A stretch of 64,000 nt of DNA from Acinetobacter colistiniresistens (GCF_024582815.1 NZ_CP102099.1:1116001-1180000), one strand, 5' to 3'. Counted from the first letter of the stretch, positions 9,472-19,109 are shown. A program made the numbers and translations. Notes: generated from the sequence alone by a model not told the origin.

Positions 9472-10572
9472 GTGAGCTTGATCCAATCAGACTGGCTAAA
9501 TTTTCTCAAACCTAATTATAAGGTTATGCCCTTAAAAGAGAGGGTGCTCTCAGGTGTTGGTGCTTTATGTGGATTGGCGATTTCATCGTTGATTAGCTGG
9601 TATGTACTAGGGGGCATGAATGCATGGTATATCGCGCCGATGGGCGCTTCTTCTGTGTTGTTATTTGCACTACCCAACAGTCCTTTGGCGCAGCCTTGGA
9701 ATGTGATCGTCGGAAATACCCTTGCTGGATTCATCGGTGTTGCCTGTACGCAATATTTACCCGATCTCACCAGTGCCTTTAGTGTGGCTGTGGGCTTGGC
9801 GATTTTTGTGATGATGACAACTGATTCTCTGCATCCACCGAGTGGGGCTGTCGCAATTACCGCAGTGCTTGGCGGAGAAGCTGTCCATCGATTGGGTTTT
9901 CACTTTATTTTGTACCCGGTGTTGCTGAACTCAATTTTATTATTGCTGTGTGCGGTGTTTTTTAATCGTTTGATTGGACGCCATTATCCGATTACGGCAC
10001 ATGTCAATGAACGTTCTAAAGATCCGACACCGACCCAGAAAGTCTCGATTCAACCCAAAGATATTGAATACGCCTTAGAGCGTCATACAGAACTGTTGGA
10101 TATTAGTCAGTACGATTTGGAAAAAATTATTTTAGAAGCACAATCACATGCCAACGAGCGCTTGATTAACTCATTCGTCTGTCAGGACATCATGAGTCGT
10201 GATGTGATTAAACTGCATGAGCAGGATGATATTCATCAGGCGCTAGACAAGTTTAAGGCAGTGAATTTAATGAGTTTGCCTGTGGTCGATGCCGAAGATC
10301 ACTTGGTTGGGACTTTGGCTTTATACCAAGTGGTGGAATGGTTTAAAGGTGCAACAGATCCACGAAATTCATGGCAGCATTACGTTCGACAAATCATGAA
10401 CCATAAAGTCGTGACGGTAAGCCCTATGCAGCCGATTCAGGCTCTAGTCCCTTATTTTGTAGAAAAGTCGTTTAACTACATTCCTGTCGTAGACGAACAA
10501 CGCCTGATTGGAATTGTGAGTCGAGCGGATATGATTGCAGCCTTACAACAGCAGCTTAGTCGTCAAGCCTGA
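9472..10572 (+). CDS. HPP-family membrane protein with C-terminal CBS pair
   Basis: The 366 residues form two parts. Residues 25-170 hold the HPP integral membrane domain, with about four to five membrane segments and the conserved HPPSGA motif in TDSLHPPSGAVAITAVLGG. Residues 240-360 hold two CBS domains (DIMSRDVIKLHEQDD and IMNHKVVTVSPMQPIQ), which usually bind adenine nucleotides. HPP proteins have been linked to nitrite transport in chloroplasts and cyanobacteria; the bacterial substrate here is unknown. A ligand-gated transporter is an inference from the fusion. The GTG start at 9472 follows an AAGG Shine-Dalgarno. Confidence 0.85.
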   Translation: MSLIQSDWLNFLKPNYKVMPLKERVLSGVGALCGLAISSLISWYVLGGMNAWYIAPMGASSVLLFALPNSPLAQPWNVIVGNTLAGFIGVACTQYLPDLTSAFSVAVGLAIFVMMTTDSLHPPSGAVAITAVLGGEAVHRLGFHFILYPVLLNSILLLLCAVFFNRLIGRHYPITAHVNERSKDPTPTQKVSIQPKDIEYALERHTELLDISQYDLEKIILEAQSHANERLINSFVCQDIMSRDVIKLHEQDDIHQALDKFKAVNLMSLPVVDAEDHLVGTLALYQVVEWFKGATDPRNSWQHYVRQIMNHKVVTVSPMQPIQALVPYFVEKSFNYIPVVDEQRLIGIVSRADMIAALQQQLSRQA

Positions 10573-10579
10573 ATTTTAG

Positions 10580-10624
10580 ATAAAAAAAAGCTACGGCTGG
10601 ATTAGGGGTAATTTCAACCGTAGC
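10580..10624 (-). terminator. Terminator of the PspC-like gene
   Basis: GCTACGG/CCGTAGC arms (10590-10596 and 10618-10624) extend with further weak pairs. On the minus strand they are followed by eight T residues. The stem lies about 20 bases past the stop of the 10646-10915 gene. Confidence 0.75.
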
Positions 10625-10645
10625 GACCAAAAAGGGAACAGAGAA

Positions 10646-10915
10646 TTAACGTTTTATGCTTTGGTCTTCATAAATGGTTTTCACTGGTTGTTGATAGCCT
10701 TGTACATAATCCACACGCGTTTGCTGCTGTTTTGGAATCACCAACCATAAAATCAAATAGACTAAAATACCTGGAAAAGCTGCGCTCATGAGTGAGATCA
10801 CAACAAAGATCAGGCGTAATAAATTTGCGTTCCAACCAAATCGTTCCGCAATACCGCCCATTACACCAGCGATCATGCTTTGTTGGTTTGAGCGATATAA
10901 ACCAGAATTGGCCAT
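10646..10915 (-). CDS. PspC-domain membrane protein
   Basis: This encodes an 89-residue protein with a PspC domain. The N-terminal segment (LYRSNQQSMIAGVMGGIAERF) is followed by one long hydrophobic stretch (about residues 36-58), and the C-terminal tail is polar. PspC-domain proteins sit in the inner membrane and in enterobacteria sense envelope stress. No pspA, pspB or pspF is next to it, so this is a stand-alone homologue. I used the ATG at 10915 rather than one 12 codons upstream because AAGGAG lies just before it and the domain begins there. It is divergent from the NlpE-like gene. Confidence 0.85.
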   Translation of the reverse strand: MANSGLYRSNQQSMIAGVMGGIAERFGWNANLLRLIFVVISLMSAAFPGILVYLILWLVIPKQQQTRVDYVQGYQQPVKTIYEDQSIKR

Positions 10916-11259
10916 CGAGTTTTTCTCCTTAAATTTATGAAACAGCAGCAAAAAATAAATTGTTTCAATATGAGTTGCTGTTAATTAAGAGATAAGGGCG
11001 AACAGTTTTTTTTAAAGTTTAAACAGATGGGAGATTGGTTAAGTTGTGTAAATCTGTGATGGAAAAATCAACAGCATCACCTAAAATGCACCGAATTAAA
11101 GCATACTGCTTTTTCAATTTGCTATTTCAGTCTTATCGAATTTGTTATTCCCCTTTTGGGGAATAGACGAATATTTGAATGATCCTTATATTTTTCCACA
11201 GTCTGGAAGATGTTTGTGAAATGTACGCGATAATGATGTTGATGTTAGAGATTTAGGAT
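10916..11259. other. Divergent intergenic region, PspC-like / NlpE-like
   Basis: This 344-base AT-rich gap lies between two divergent envelope genes and must hold both promoters. I see no open frame with coding character. The one distinct structure is a perfect hairpin at 11146-11165. No clear sigma-70 promoter stands out. Confidence 0.6.
11146..11165. repeat. Perfect inverted repeat with TTTT loop
   Basis: Arms TATTCCCC and GGGGAATA are separated by TTTT. No T run follows on either strand, so it is not a typical terminator. It lies about 95 bases upstream of the NlpE-like start and could be an operator or a leader hairpin. Confidence 0.6.
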
Positions 11260-11931
11260 ATGCAGTTCAGGTTATTCTTACAGCTTGTTAGTGTAGGAGT
11301 TTTATTGAGTTTTGGCTTGATTGCGTGTGATAGTCGTCATCCAGATCCAGTAAAGCAACAAGCCCGGACGCAACCAAGTCGTAATGCAAGTGAAGTGCTT
11401 GCAGATGAACAGGAACAAAGTGAATCTGATGCGCAGGGCGTGTCACTCACTCAAGTGGCAGGACAAGCGACATTACCGTATTCTGCCGATCGTAAACATA
11501 ACTTGAGTCAACCTTCTGAAGCAGACCTCATTTATGCGGGGCGTTATCATGCACGTATTCCATGTAGTGATGCTTTTGCGGGTTGTGTGAATAATGAGAA
11601 AGAAGCAGAATATATTCTGAATTTAATGGATGATGGCTCTGTATTCTGGACCAATACCAGTTTTAGCCGTCTAGGTTCAGATCCGTCACGCAACACTGCC
11701 AAGATCGAGCAGACCTGTAAGCAGGTACAGTGGCATGTGCATAAAGAATTGAATGAAATTATGATTCGTTGTGATGCTGCGGATGTTAATTTGTATTATC
11801 AGATTAATCCGAATCAGGATCTGGTTTTAGATCTGGATAAAATCTGGAATGGCGACAACGGGCGTAACCGTAAGTTCTTTAAAGACTACCCATTTCCACA
11901 GCAGGCTTATGTTTTTAAGAAAGCGGAATAA
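11260..11931 (+). CDS. NlpE-like copper resistance/envelope-stress lipoprotein
   Basis: This 223-residue protein has a lipoprotein signal (lipobox GLIAC, Cys about residue 23) and a Gln/Ser-rich linker. From about residue 88 it has the NlpE N-terminal-domain pattern: YAGRYHARIPCSDAFAGC followed by a beta-barrel-like stretch with LNLMDDGSVFW. In E. coli NlpE, an outer-membrane lipoprotein, senses surface contact and lipoprotein sorting stress through Cpx; that link is not shown here. The spacing in the cysteine motif (PCSDAFAGC) differs from the usual PCADC. A terminator follows at once. Confidence 0.75.
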   Translation: MQFRLFLQLVSVGVLLSFGLIACDSRHPDPVKQQARTQPSRNASEVLADEQEQSESDAQGVSLTQVAGQATLPYSADRKHNLSQPSEADLIYAGRYHARIPCSDAFAGCVNNEKEAEYILNLMDDGSVFWTNTSFSRLGSDPSRNTAKIEQTCKQVQWHVHKELNEIMIRCDAADVNLYYQINPNQDLVLDLDKIWNGDNGRNRKFFKDYPFPQQAYVFKKAE

Positions 11932-11943
11932 TATTTCCCCAAT

Positions 11944-11975
11944 AAAAAAAGAGCGCATTAAGCGCTCTTTTTTTA
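11944..11975. terminator. Bidirectional terminator
   Basis: AGAGCGC and GCGCTCT arms (11950-11956 and 11962-11968) are flanked by A and T runs. The hairpin serves both the NlpE-like gene and the convergent acyl-CoA dehydrogenase gene. Confidence 0.9.
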
Positions 11976-11987
11976 TTGCAGCTGCAA

Positions 11988-13811
11988 TTAGTAATCGAAG
12001 CTGAAGTGTTCAGGTGCAAGCGATGTCAAAGTACGAGATGTCGTCACCATTGCTTCTGCATGACCTTGTGCACGTGGCAATAAACGGTCAAAGTAGAAAT
12101 CGGCGACTTTGATTTTTGCTTTATAGAATTCAGGGGTTTCGCTGCCGTTACCTGCTTCTAATTTCTCAGAAGCAACCACTGCTTGTTGTGCCCAGAAGTA
12201 AGCCATCATCACATAGCCAGAGAACATCAAGAAATCAACCGAAGCTGAAGAAACGATGTCACGGTCTTTACGTGCAGCAAGCATGATACGAACGGTTAAA
12301 GTATTCCATTGTGCGCAAAGCTTAGTTAAGTCCCAAGCAAAACGGCGAAGGTACTTATTACGTGCGTGCGTTGCACAGAACTTCAAGATTTCAGCAGTGT
12401 AGTCACGAACCACTTTACCTTTCGAGCTGAGTAGCACTTTACGGCCAATCAAGTCCAGTGCCTGAATCCCCGTCGTCCCTTCATACAAAGTAGAGATACG
12501 TGCATCACGTGCGATTTGTTCCATGCCCCATTCACGGATATAGCCATGACCGCCGTATACTTGCATACCGTGGTTGGCTGCTTCTAAGCCAAGCTCAGTC
12601 AAGAAACCTTTTAAGATTGGGGTGTAGAAACCGAGTTTGTCATCATAAGCTTCATACGCTGCTTGATCACCACTCACCAGAGCATCTGTCATTTTGTCTG
12701 CAAGTTTTGCTGCATGATAGATCATTGAACGACCACCTTCAGCAATCGCTTTTTGCGTCAATAACATACGACGAACGTCAGCATGGTGAATGATTGCATC
12801 ACCTACACGCTCAGGTTCTTTCTTGCCAGAAAGGGCACGCATAGACATACGGTCTTTCGCATACGGTAAAGCGCCTTGGAATGAAAGTTCAGCGTGCGCA
12901 ATCCCTTGAACTGCGGTACCGATACGTGCAGTGTTCATAAAGGTAAACATCGCGTGTAAACCTTTGTTGATTTCACCGATCAGATAACCTGTAGCATTGT
13001 CAAAGTTCAGCACGGCTGTTGCAGATGCTTTGATCCCCATCTTGTGTTCGATTGATCCACAAGAAACGGTATTGCGTTCACCTACACCGCCATCCGCAGT
13101 CGGGATGAATTTAGGTACGATGAATAGAGAAATACCACGTGTACCTGCTGGCGCATCTGGAAGACGAGCTAATACGATGTGGATGATGTTCTCAGTTAAA
13201 TCATGCTCACCGGCAGAGATGAAGATTTTAGTCCCAGAGATTTTGTATGTACCATCAGCAGCAGGTTCTGCTTTGGTTTTTACTTGGCCTAAGTCTGTAC
13301 CACATTGCGGTTCAGTTAAGCACATGGTGCCTGACCAAGTCCCTTCAACCAGTTTAGGCATATAGGTATTTTTTTGCTCGTCTGTACCGAACTGCATGAT
13401 GGTATTCATACAGCCTGTGCTCAAACCTGGATACATGGTGAATGACCAGTTAGCCGTTCCCATCATTTCAGATTTGATCAGGTTTAAAGACATCGGCAAG
13501 CCTTGACCACCAAACTCTTCTGGATAAGAAAGACCTTGCCACCCACCCATGACGAATTGGTCATACGCTTCTTTAAAACCTTTTGGTGTTGTCACTTCGC
13601 CATTGTTAAAGGTACAGCCTTCTTCATCACCTGATTGATTGAGTGGAGAAAGTACGTTTTCGCAATAATCTGCCGCACCTTCAAGAATCATATCCACTGT
13701 TTCAGCATCCGCATTTTGACCACTTGTCAAAGTTTGGTAATGTGCTGGATAATCTAACATTTCGTTCATTAAGAAACGAATATCACGGAGCGGGGCTTTA
13801 TAAGCTGGCAT
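11988..13811 (-). CDS. Acyl-CoA dehydrogenase, DmdC-like
   Basis: This FAD-dependent dehydrogenase oxidises an acyl-CoA to the 2,3-enoyl-CoA. At 607 residues it is the long type with an extra C-terminal domain, as in DmdC (3-methylmercaptopropionyl-CoA dehydrogenase). Visible signatures are TMCLTEPQCGTDLGQVKTKA (FAD/substrate loop, about residue 160), GIKASATAVLNFDNATGYLIG, and QVYGGHGYIREWGMEQIARD. The YEGTTGIQ segment carries the probable catalytic glutamate near residue 440. The start follows an AGGATTAAG Shine-Dalgarno. The substrate chain is not determined by sequence; a fatty-acid role is as likely as a sulphur-compound one. It is a single-gene unit. Confidence 0.93.
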   Translation of the reverse strand: MPAYKAPLRDIRFLMNEMLDYPAHYQTLTSGQNADAETVDMILEGAADYCENVLSPLNQSGDEEGCTFNNGEVTTPKGFKEAYDQFVMGGWQGLSYPEEFGGQGLPMSLNLIKSEMMGTANWSFTMYPGLSTGCMNTIMQFGTDEQKNTYMPKLVEGTWSGTMCLTEPQCGTDLGQVKTKAEPAADGTYKISGTKIFISAGEHDLTENIIHIVLARLPDAPAGTRGISLFIVPKFIPTADGGVGERNTVSCGSIEHKMGIKASATAVLNFDNATGYLIGEINKGLHAMFTFMNTARIGTAVQGIAHAELSFQGALPYAKDRMSMRALSGKKEPERVGDAIIHHADVRRMLLTQKAIAEGGRSMIYHAAKLADKMTDALVSGDQAAYEAYDDKLGFYTPILKGFLTELGLEAANHGMQVYGGHGYIREWGMEQIARDARISTLYEGTTGIQALDLIGRKVLLSSKGKVVRDYTAEILKFCATHARNKYLRRFAWDLTKLCAQWNTLTVRIMLAARKDRDIVSSASVDFLMFSGYVMMAYFWAQQAVVASEKLEAGNGSETPEFYKAKIKVADFYFDRLLPRAQGHAEAMVTTSRTLTSLAPEHFSFDY

Positions 13812-14050
13812 AATCTTAATCCTGTATTTGAATCATTTTGGATTATCTGTTTCGATACTTTGATTATTCACAATGCTGATAAAAATACATTGATAATCAC
13901 TAGGGAAAAGAATGTCAGAAAAGCGAATTTCCTTGAAGACAAGTTCTTAGAAAAACCACATTTCTGTTGCGGTGAAAACTGAAATGAAATGTGAAAATTA
14001 CTCAATTTTAGAATTGAAAATATAATGATATAAAGGTGTTTGGTAAAGCT

Positions 14051-16357
14051 ATGCGTCTAAAATATTTAACTTTATGTTTAATGGGGCTGAGTCTCTCAGC
14101 ATGTTCTCAACATGTCATTAAAACCAATACAGCTTCGGCAGGTCTGGAACAAAAGGCCATCAATAGCATCAATGCGATATATGAATATCCGAGTTATGAT
14201 TATCGTGGAAAATTTAAAATCCAGATAGAGTCTGACCAGACTAAAAGTAAGGCAAAAGAAGACAATTCAGCTTTAGATGCAGCAGTGAAGCAAAAAATAG
14301 ATCAATACTTAAGAGATCAGAAGGTCAATTTAAACAACCGGCAGAAACAGGCTTTGTATGTGGCGTTGGCACAAGAGCAAAAAGGTTATGGCCGATCTAA
14401 AGCTGATAAATTCACCGAAATTATGGCCAATGTGCTGAATGATATGCAGTTTGAATATGATGGTTCAGTACATTATCGTCAGAAAGTTGGATCATTTAAT
14501 TTAACCGCACGTTATGAGAAGCCAACCCTGTTAGTTCAGGCGAAAGTACCGATGGTGCTTGATTTGAACAATTATAAGTTTTACATCAATTACTTTGCTT
14601 TGATGCCATATTTGGTCAATAAAGAAAATCAAAATAATCTTGCCTATTTGGATTTTTCTAAATACCAGCATTTGTTCAAGCAAGTGGATTACAAAAAATT
14701 TGCTGACTACGTGAAAGCTTCCAGTGCCGTGTATTATCGTCTTGCAGATCCACATAATATTCAGGCTTTACCAGTCTCTTCTGCTGAACAGGCCGCAGGA
14801 ATCGTAGAGAAAATCCGTTTAAAAAGTTCGATTGAAGAGCTGATTTTACAAGCGAACTTGTATAGTAAAATCAATGAAAAATACTTTATGCAAAGTGTTC
14901 TCAATATCAAAGAAGAAAACCTGGAAAAGTTGATTGCCAGTGAGGTGGATGCTGCGAGCCCATCTAAATCAGCAAAAACAGCTTCATTATTGAGTAAGAA
15001 AGATGCTGTTGATGATGCCAGTGTCGTGAGTCAGGAACTGTATCGTCTGGTGAATCAACATTTTGGTGTGGAGGATACCGAAGAGGATACGGTTGATGGG
15101 AGTACAGATGCGGCGGAAGATGCAACACAAGCAGCGCAGGTGACTGATGCTGAGGCTTCAGTTGCAATGGCGGATGATGAGGAAGTGGGTTTAAGCAAAG
15201 AGCAATGTACAGCATTGCAAAGCGTAACAAAAGCGACCTATGGCGATGCACAGTATTGCCAAAGTGTGTATGACATTGATGTTTTTGGTGGGCAGAAAGC
15301 AGAATCAGGTTTCTTGGATTATATTGCCAAACTGCAAACGGTAGAAAAACAGTTTGCTGCATATGATCAAAATCAATTTATTGATGATCAGGCATTTAAG
15401 GCACTTTGGGTTAAGCATCAAGCGGATATTGTCAAAGCCTTACCACCAGTTGAAAAACGAAATCCATTTATTATGGATGTTGGTTTGGATGCTCAAGGCC
15501 GCGCGGTTAAATTAGACTATGATTTGAACTATGGCTTATCTGAATTGAAGTCACGTTTTAGTGTCAAAGCTGATATGTTGATTTCAAATTATGGCAAAGC
15601 GACACCAATTGATCAGGTGCAATTGAAACGTGCGAAGACTTGGGCTGAAACAAGCAAGGGATCAATGCTGGAACAAGCTGTAAATAGCTTCTCTGAGAAA
15701 TTAGGTCAGACGGGTGTCCAAGAGCGTTCAGCAGAGCCGTATAGCCTGTCTTTGGAAGATCAACTCAAAGTGATTGCTGAGCAACGGTATGATGCAACGC
15801 ACGCCTATGAAGCAACTTATAAAGCCGTATTCATTGCGAAATTAACGGAAAGCACACCTCAACTTGTACAGCGTTATTCAAGCCAAGAGCTGCAAGAAAT
15901 TGCCAGCGTGTACGCATATTGGTATGCCAGTGAAGACGACTATAATCCAGAAGGTAAGGCCCTGCAAAATATAGAGGCTTTACAGAAGAAGCATCATCTT
16001 GAAAATGAAGGCCAGTTCGATGACAAATTAGGTCAAGCGGTGAATCGTATTGTAGTGGATGCGATGCATGGCGATAAAGACCGTCAGGCGTGGAAAAAAC
16101 TTCAGTCGCAATATAAACAGCCGCAACAGTTATTTGCCAAGCAATATCAAATCCAGTTCGAACAGCAAAATGGTGCTTCAAATGAGGAAAAAGTCTTGCT
16201 TGGACAAACGGCTAACATCTTGGGACAAGTGTACGTGGATGCACGTAAGAATAAACTGTCTGAAAAATCAATACAGTCTTTAAAAATCGAACATAACGAA
16301 TTTATTGATTATGAGATTTTTAAACAGGTATATCAGAAGATGCTGACCGTGAAATAA
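14051..16357 (+). CDS. Large lipoprotein of unknown function (768 residues)
   Basis: The protein starts MRLKYLTLCLMGLSLSACSQ. This is a lipoprotein signal with lipobox LSAC, so the mature protein is a lipid-anchored periplasmic or surface protein. A GTG at 14036 would add five residues and is less likely. After the leader come long helical, Gln/Lys-rich segments. A strongly acidic low-complexity stretch (about residues 340-380, DTEEDTVDGSTDAAEDA) ends just before a paired-cysteine region (C388, C402). A second half rich in Tyr, Gln and Lys follows. I do not recognise a domain. The gene stands alone between divergent and convergent neighbours and ends in a terminator. Confidence 0.8.
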   Translation: MRLKYLTLCLMGLSLSACSQHVIKTNTASAGLEQKAINSINAIYEYPSYDYRGKFKIQIESDQTKSKAKEDNSALDAAVKQKIDQYLRDQKVNLNNRQKQALYVALAQEQKGYGRSKADKFTEIMANVLNDMQFEYDGSVHYRQKVGSFNLTARYEKPTLLVQAKVPMVLDLNNYKFYINYFALMPYLVNKENQNNLAYLDFSKYQHLFKQVDYKKFADYVKASSAVYYRLADPHNIQALPVSSAEQAAGIVEKIRLKSSIEELILQANLYSKINEKYFMQSVLNIKEENLEKLIASEVDAASPSKSAKTASLLSKKDAVDDASVVSQELYRLVNQHFGVEDTEEDTVDGSTDAAEDATQAAQVTDAEASVAMADDEEVGLSKEQCTALQSVTKATYGDAQYCQSVYDIDVFGGQKAESGFLDYIAKLQTVEKQFAAYDQNQFIDDQAFKALWVKHQADIVKALPPVEKRNPFIMDVGLDAQGRAVKLDYDLNYGLSELKSRFSVKADMLISNYGKATPIDQVQLKRAKTWAETSKGSMLEQAVNSFSEKLGQTGVQERSAEPYSLSLEDQLKVIAEQRYDATHAYEATYKAVFIAKLTESTPQLVQRYSSQELQEIASVYAYWYASEDDYNPEGKALQNIEALQKKHHLENEGQFDDKLGQAVNRIVVDAMHGDKDRQAWKKLQSQYKQPQQLFAKQYQIQFEQQNGASNEEKVLLGQTANILGQVYVDARKNKLSEKSIQSLKIEHNEFIDYEIFKQVYQKMLTVK

Positions 16358-16373
16358 TTTCTTTATCCCCCCA

Positions 16374-16405
16374 ATAAAAAAACCTGCAAAGTGCAGGTTT
16401 TTTAT
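16374..16405. terminator. Bidirectional terminator
   Basis: AACCTGCA and TGCAGGTT arms (16381-16388 and 16392-16399) are flanked by A and T runs. The hairpin lies between the large lipoprotein gene and convergent aroE. Confidence 0.9.
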
Positions 16406-16421
16406 TTTTGTATTTTGATGA

Positions 16422-17210
16422 TTATAAAAAGTCTTTTAACTCTGGTTTTACTCCGTTCCAGATCGAAAATGCTTCAATCGCTTGCCCCACCAGCATCCCA
16501 AAACCATCAGTAGAGGGGACTTGGCGTTGTTTGGCCTGATCTAGAAAGCTCGAGGGTTTGCCATAAGCCATTTCATAAGCATGATGAAATACTAAATTTT
16601 CAGGGAGTTGAAGCGGATCACCAGTTAAACTTGCAGAGGTTGCATTAATGACAAAATCAAACTCGCCCGTTAACTGATCTAAGCCAATCGCTTTAAGCTG
16701 AGTTTGTGGAACAGCATCTTTTAAATCGTCAACCAGTTGTTCAGCACGGGCGAGGGTACGGTTGGCAATCACAATCTGTTTTGCACCTGCCTGCACCAGC
16801 GGATAAATGACACCACGGGTTGCACCACCTGCACCTAAAATTAAAATACGACTCTCTTTAAGTTCCCAACTTAAAGCCTGAATCGCTGCAACCAAGCCTT
16901 GACCATCAGTATTATCACCATACAGTTTGCCGTCCTGCATCCACAAGGTATTGACGGCTTTGGCAATCTTGGCACGTTCAGTCAGTTGGTCGCAAAGGGA
17001 AAAGGCTTGTTCTTTAAAAGGTACGGTGACATTCATGCCGATGCCGTTGTGTGCAAAGAAATCTTTTACAGCACTTTCGAAACCATCTAAGGCTGCAAGA
17101 ATTTTTTTATAGTGTAGATCGACCCCAGTTTTTGCTGCAAACGCATGATGAAGCTCGGGTGAGCGGGATTGTTCAATCGGATTTCCAATAACAGCAAATT
17201 GTTTGGTCAT
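16422..17210 (-). CDS. aroE: Shikimate dehydrogenase (NADP+)
   Basis: This enzyme reduces 3-dehydroshikimate to shikimate with NADPH in aromatic amino-acid synthesis. The 262 residues contain the substrate-binding N-terminal pattern NPIEQSRSPELHHAF and the catalytic-lysine motif MNVTVPFKEQA (Lys about 66). The GDNTDGQG segment and the nucleotide-binding loop LGAGGATRGV with following ANRTLARAEQL (NADP-selective Arg) are also present. The C-terminal FGMLVGQAIEAF helix is complete. Upstream on the same strand is the toxin-antitoxin pair; no terminator separates them, so some readthrough into aroE is possible. Confidence 0.96.
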   Translation of the reverse strand: MTKQFAVIGNPIEQSRSPELHHAFAAKTGVDLHYKKILAALDGFESAVKDFFAHNGIGMNVTVPFKEQAFSLCDQLTERAKIAKAVNTLWMQDGKLYGDNTDGQGLVAAIQALSWELKESRILILGAGGATRGVIYPLVQAGAKQIVIANRTLARAEQLVDDLKDAVPQTQLKAIGLDQLTGEFDFVINATSASLTGDPLQLPENLVFHHAYEMAYGKPSSFLDQAKQRQVPSTDGFGMLVGQAIEAFSIWNGVKPELKDFL

Positions 17211-17259
17211 GAGTGATTCACCAATATCATAAGAATGATCAAGGAATATGTTGAGTTGT

Positions 17260-17697
17260 TTAGCGATCTATAGTGTCGGTAAACCAATTGATTTGCCGTA
17301 ATCCTTCTATGGCTTGAAAATCTGTGGTATTCCGAGTGACTAGAATTAAGCCCTGAGCCATCGCAATAGCTGCAATCTGTCCATCAACAAAAGGAATATT
17401 ATTTCCCATTTTCTGAGTTTGTATTCTAATTTCTGCATGGATTTTTGCAGCTTGCGCATCATAATCCAAAATCGGAATCAGACTCACCACATCATGTAAA
17501 AATTTTGTGATGAGCTGCTTGCGTTGTCCATCAGGCATTCTCAACCAGCCAAAGCGTAATTCATGCCAGACGATACTTGAAATCGAAATTTCATGTTGCG
17601 CGACATAAAATTGTTGTAAAACGGCTGAGTTCGGTTGAGGTTTAGCCAATTCAGAAATGATATTGGTATCAAGTAAATAACTGATTTGGCTTACCAT
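17260..17697 (-). CDS. PIN-domain toxin, VapC/FitB type
   Basis: This is a probable ribonuclease toxin. The 145-residue PIN domain keeps the acidic metal-binding set: Asp10 in LLDTNIISE, Glu46 in WHELRFG, Asp105 in IPFVDGQIAAIA, and a late Asp126 in TRNTTDF. Family toxins cut specific RNAs (tRNA-fMet in some enterobacterial VapC), but the target here is unknown. The start overlaps the end of the upstream antitoxin gene by seven bases, the standard coupling for such cassettes. It is intact, with no frameshift. It lies between aroE and hemF. Confidence 0.92.
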   Translation of the reverse strand: MVSQISYLLDTNIISELAKPQPNSAVLQQFYVAQHEISISSIVWHELRFGWLRMPDGQRKQLITKFLHDVVSLIPILDYDAQAAKIHAEIRIQTQKMGNNIPFVDGQIAAIAMAQGLILVTRNTTDFQAIEGLRQINWFTDTIDR

Positions 17698-17963
17698 GAA
17701 AACTCACGTCCTTGGCTAGTGTCTCGTTCAGTTTGAAAGTCAGTATTCTCAGTATTTAATTCTTGAAGTGCTTGTTGATGCCAGTTTTCCCAAGCCTGCA
17801 TGAAGTTTTCTGGCTCACCTTGTAATTTTTTATATTCAGAATAAGAAATAAGAACAGCCGAAGTATGCCCATGTTGGGCAATAAAGGTTCTTTGACCCTG
17901 TTGGCTTTGCTGAATTAATTTAGCGAGATTCGCTCGGGCATGTGTAAATGAGATATTAGACAT
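17691..17963 (-). CDS. Phd/YefM-type antitoxin
   Basis: This 90-residue protein begins with the Phd/YefM fold pattern (NISFTHARANLAKLIQQSQQG, then FIAQHGHTSAVLISYSEYKKL). The fold dimerises and binds its own operator. The C-terminal half (from about residue 50) is acidic and disordered-looking and should wrap the toxin. It is the first gene of the pair and follows an AAGGA Shine-Dalgarno. Two exact 13-bp direct repeats lie immediately upstream and are the likely operator. Pairing a Phd-type antitoxin with a VapC/FitB-type PIN toxin is known in type II systems. Confidence 0.92.
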   Translation of the reverse strand: MSNISFTHARANLAKLIQQSQQGQRTFIAQHGHTSAVLISYSEYKKLQGEPENFMQAWENWHQQALQELNTENTDFQTERDTSQGREFSW

Positions 17964-17972
17964 TTTTAATCC

Positions 17973-17998
17973 TTTTTATTGTACATTTTTATTGTACA
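17973..17998. promoter_or_regulatory. Tandem 13-bp operator/promoter of the toxin-antitoxin pair
   Basis: Two perfect head-to-tail copies of TTTTTATTGTACA (17973-17985 and 17986-17998) lie 10-35 bases upstream of the antitoxin start. Each contains the palindrome TGTACA, and on the minus strand each holds a TACAAT sequence that could serve as a -10 box. Binding of antitoxin dimers to the two sites would cover the promoter. Confidence 0.7.
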
Positions 17999-18031
17999 TT
18001 TTTAAGGGTGGAAATGTCTATTTCAATAATC

Positions 18032-18062
18032 AAAAAAATCCCTAATAGAAATATTAGGGATT
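18032..18062 (-). terminator. Terminator of hemF
   Basis: Eleven-bp perfect arms (18037-18047 and 18052-18062) with a GAAA loop are followed on the minus strand by a T run. The hairpin starts 9 bases after the hemF stop. Confidence 0.9.
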
Positions 18063-18070
18063 GCCGCTTT

Positions 18071-19042
<972 letters not shown>

Positions 19043-19063
19043 CTATATCAAAACATAAAACCC

Positions 19064-19109
19064 ATAAAAAAAGTAAGGGATTTTTGTTTTTTACAATAAA
19101 AATCCCTTA
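19064..19109 (-). terminator. Terminator of ribA
   Basis: Twelve-bp perfect arms (19074-19085 and 19098-19109) enclose a 12-nt loop. On the minus strand they are followed after one C by seven T residues, 34 bases past the ribA stop. Confidence 0.85.

Noticed and set aside
14964..15362. Minus-strand His/Pro-rich frame of 132 residues
   Set aside because: It lies opposite the acidic low-complexity stretch of the lipoprotein gene, whose base composition creates the open frame.
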